Source: Candidatus Omnitrophica bacterium UBA5776 | GTDB lineage: Bacteria; Omnitrophota; Gorgyraeia; Gygaellales; Profunditerraquicolaceae | Assembly: GCA_002418595.1 (NCBI GenBank) | Contig: DIEK01000053.1 | Coordinates: 1-5,778 of the forward strand | Reading direction: 5' to 3' | Length of the DNA stretch: 5,778 bases | Shown here: positions 4,258 through 5,778 of the stretch, in pieces | Layout: each line of letters starts with the position of its first letter | Numbering within the stretch: the stretch's first letter is position 1 | Position numbers and translations under genes: made by a program | Notes under the pieces: generated by a model | The model's database searches: none | What the model was told of the DNA's origin: nothing | Seen by the model: only the letters and a program-made list of their open reading frames with translations

Positions 4258-5778
4258 TCAGACCTCTGTTTTCAACATCTCCCCGGCCCTTTGTTTTCCC
4301 GCCGTGATCCTGTCATACAGCGAAGGAGGCAGCCCCGCTTTGCCGTAGATATCCAGGCAAAGGTCGTAATATTTTGAAGCGCCTTTGTAATCCCCTCGCG
4401 AAAAACAACCGTCTCCGGCGGACGCGTATAACTGAGGGGTCACGTCGATCCGGCTGGAGGGATCACAACTACTGACAAGAAAGAAATTGAACCCGGAAGC
4501 ATCCTTCCCGGCATCAGCGAGCGCCTGCAGGGCTTTCTCTATCAAGCCATCCGAGAGAGTCGAGAATCCGCCTATCCCTCCCAAAAGCATAAATCCTTCT
4601 CCTCCATTCTTAGGTTTTGCCCAAAGGTTATAAACACATTCTTCATTCTCCTTAGGTCTGTTTGCCGGCTTCATAAGCGGCGCAGACACGAACAAATACG
4701 CCTCCTGCCCCGTCCTGTCCGCAAGGACAGCTCTTTCGCCGCTGCCTGGCTCCGCGAACATTCCGGTTCCAGAATCAGCCCATCCATATTGAAGCATATA
4801 TTCCGGAGACCGGGGACCGCCGCTGTAAGGCACCAGAGGACCGGCAAATCCCCCGCGCGGCGGCTGGACCGAGCTGTAAAATGCATCGGGGGCCCGCCCT
4901 CCGTCCATGACGGCATAACCTATTGCCCGTCCGAAAACATCTTCCCGCAGGCGGTTCTCTGCCTGCGGGAAAACCTCAAATTCTTCTCCCAACACTTCCC
5001 CTGCGGACAAAACATTCCTGCGGTATCCCTCAAAAGAATTCAAAGACAATACATTCCAAGCACGCTGATAACTCCATCCTCTCAAGAACTCCTTGTCCAG
5101 TCTCTGCCTCAAGGCATTCTGCAGCCTGTCCGTATTCCATAAGAAATCAACGGACAACGGAAACGCGGAGGGAACCGCGAATGCCCGGCCGGCGGCGTCA
5201 CTGGCCGGCCTGAATACCGGTTTATCCCTACAGTCATTCTTACTTTCAGTCCGGATTCTCTTTTCCATCGAAGTATCCAGAGCCCGACTATCCAGAGATG
5301 AATGCAAAACCGGCACGCCGGACGTCTCTTGCCGCAGGCAGGCATTTAAATAAGCAAGCCTCTTGCCGGCAAAGGGACTATGGTCCAGCCTCAGATATGT
5401 CCCGTGGGGATGGGCACAAACACTAACCATACCCGGCAGAATATCCCGCTGCTTTTCAAACAACCGTATTATTCTTCTTCTCAAGGCGCATTCCCCTTCG
5501 TTCATGACAAATTCCCTGTTTTGTCCGAGCGATACCGCATCCAGGTACGCGTAAGGGTTCTCGTTGTTTATCAACATCAATAAAGGAATGAAGATATCGG
5601 ACACGAACGACAATTTATCCTGTTCATTGCCCCGGGGCGCGGAGAAGGCGGCCGCTTCAGCCATCATCTTGAGGAAACCGGCATAACGCGCGTTGTCCTT
5701 GAAACTGATGACGACCGTTCCGGCGAAAACAAGCAGCTGCTGGCGTTCCTTTTCAGCCCAGTTTATCGCACCCGGACC
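4258..5778 (-). CDS. Uncharacterised large protein with a C-terminal TPR-like repeat (5' end cut off)
   Basis: I do not recognise this gene. The frame is open from the right edge to a TGA at 4260-4258, giving 506 visible residues. The first methionines (38 and 39 of the visible part, at 5667-5662) have no Shine-Dalgarno, and sensible sequence continues upstream of them (INWAEKERQQLL...), so the real start lies beyond the window. There is no transmembrane segment in the visible part; one moderately hydrophobic stretch (about 57-71, SFVSDIFIPLLMLIN) looks like a buried helix. A polar, charged linker (about 160-200) and a Gly/Pro-rich patch (about 306-325) separate what may be distinct domains. 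The end (about 450-480, CFSRGDYKGASKYYDLCLDIYG) matches the pattern of one TPR-like helical hairpin, often used for protein contacts. No catalytic motif is visible. The 201-bp gap before the porin, with its own promoter, suggests that this gene is not part of the phosphate operon. Confidence 0.75.
   Translation of the reverse strand, partial: GPGAINWAEKERQQLLVFAGTVVISFKDNARYAGFLKMMAEAAAFSAPRGNEQDKLSFVSDIFIPLLMLINNENPYAYLDAVSLGQNREFVMNEGECALRRRIIRLFEKQRDILPGMVSVCAHPHGTYLRLDHSPFAGKRLAYLNACLRQETSGVPVLHSSLDSRALDTSMEKRIRTESKNDCRDKPVFRPASDAAGRAFAVPSAFPLSVDFLWNTDRLQNALRQRLDKEFLRGWSYQRAWNVLSLNSFEGYRRNVLSAGEVLGEEFEVFPQAENRLREDVFGRAIGYAVMDGGRAPDAFYSSVQPPRGGFAGPLVPYSGGPRSPEYMLQYGWADSGTGMFAEPGSGERAVLADRTGQEAYLFVSAPLMKPANRPKENEECVYNLWAKPKNGGEGFMLLGGIGGFSTLSDGLIEKALQALADAGKDASGFNFFLVSSCDPSSRIDVTPQLYASAGDGCFSRGDYKGASKYYDLCLDIYGKAGLPPSLYDRITAGKQRAGEMLKTEV
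4942..4971. repeat. Perfect inverted repeat inside the uncharacterised gene
   Basis: The 11-bp arms TTCCCGCAGGC (4942-4952) and GCCTGCGGGAA (4961-4971) are exact reverse complements around an 8-nt loop. The repeat lies within the coding frame and encodes FPQAENRLRE (visible residues 270-279) without disturbing it. The arm core GCCTGCGGGA also occurs at 249-258 in pstA, and CCTGCGGG in pstS near 2534. The structure is certain; whether it is a dispersed genomic repeat, an mRNA hairpin or a coincidence cannot be told here. Confidence 0.7.
5187..5210. repeat. GC-rich inverted repeat inside the uncharacterised gene
   Basis: GGCCGGC (5187-5193) and GCCGGCC (5204-5210) are exact complements around a 10-nt loop. 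It encodes part of the Pro/Ala-containing linker RPASDAAGR (visible residues 190-198). The arms are built from the self-complementary unit GGCC/CCGG, so a chance origin in GC-rich sequence is quite possible. Confidence 0.45.

Noticed and set aside
5662..5667. The double ATG as the start of the uncharacterised gene
   Set aside because: The frame continues without a stop to the window edge with protein-like sequence, and GCCGGTTTCCTCAAG before the ATG offers no Shine-Dalgarno.

Overview
All genes in this window lie on the minus strand. Read in transcription order (right to left) they are: the 3' part of a large uncharacterised protein gene (4258-5778, running off the right edge), an outer-membrane porin (2755-4056), pstS (1876-2691), pstC (902-1792) and pstA (1-905, running off the left edge). 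I find no plus-strand gene, RNA gene, CRISPR array or insertion sequence. The largest gap between genes is the 201 bp from 4057 to 4257.

The core is a high-affinity phosphate uptake operon. The porin would let phosphate cross the outer membrane, PstS would bind it in the periplasm, and the PstC/PstA pair would form the inner-membrane channel. The ATPase PstB, and often the regulator PhoU, usually follow pstA and are expected beyond the left edge; they are not visible here. A sigma70-like promoter with a strong ribosome binding site precedes the porin. Only 63 bp without a terminator separate the porin from pstS, and pstC and pstA overlap by ATGA, so porin-pstS-pstC-pstA is probably one transcript. 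The 83-bp pstS-pstC gap contains a perfect 30-bp palindrome that would fold into a strong RNA hairpin, and pstC has no Shine-Dalgarno sequence of its own. Together these suggest that PstS is made in excess over the membrane subunits.

The organism is a diderm (Gram-negative-type) bacterium. The porin has a signal peptide and ends in phenylalanine, and two genes have consensus AGGAGG-type ribosome binding sites. The DNA is moderately GC-rich by eye. The porin resembles the 'putative porin' type common in environmental phyla (Elusimicrobiota/Omnitrophota-like lineages are possible), but the phylum cannot be settled from this window.

Most of the window is conventional pst biology. The parts deserving a second look are the unrecognised upstream protein and the inverted repeats inside its coding sequence, the pstS-pstC palindrome, the pairing of a porin with the pst operon, and a GGATAA motif repeated in both leader regions.
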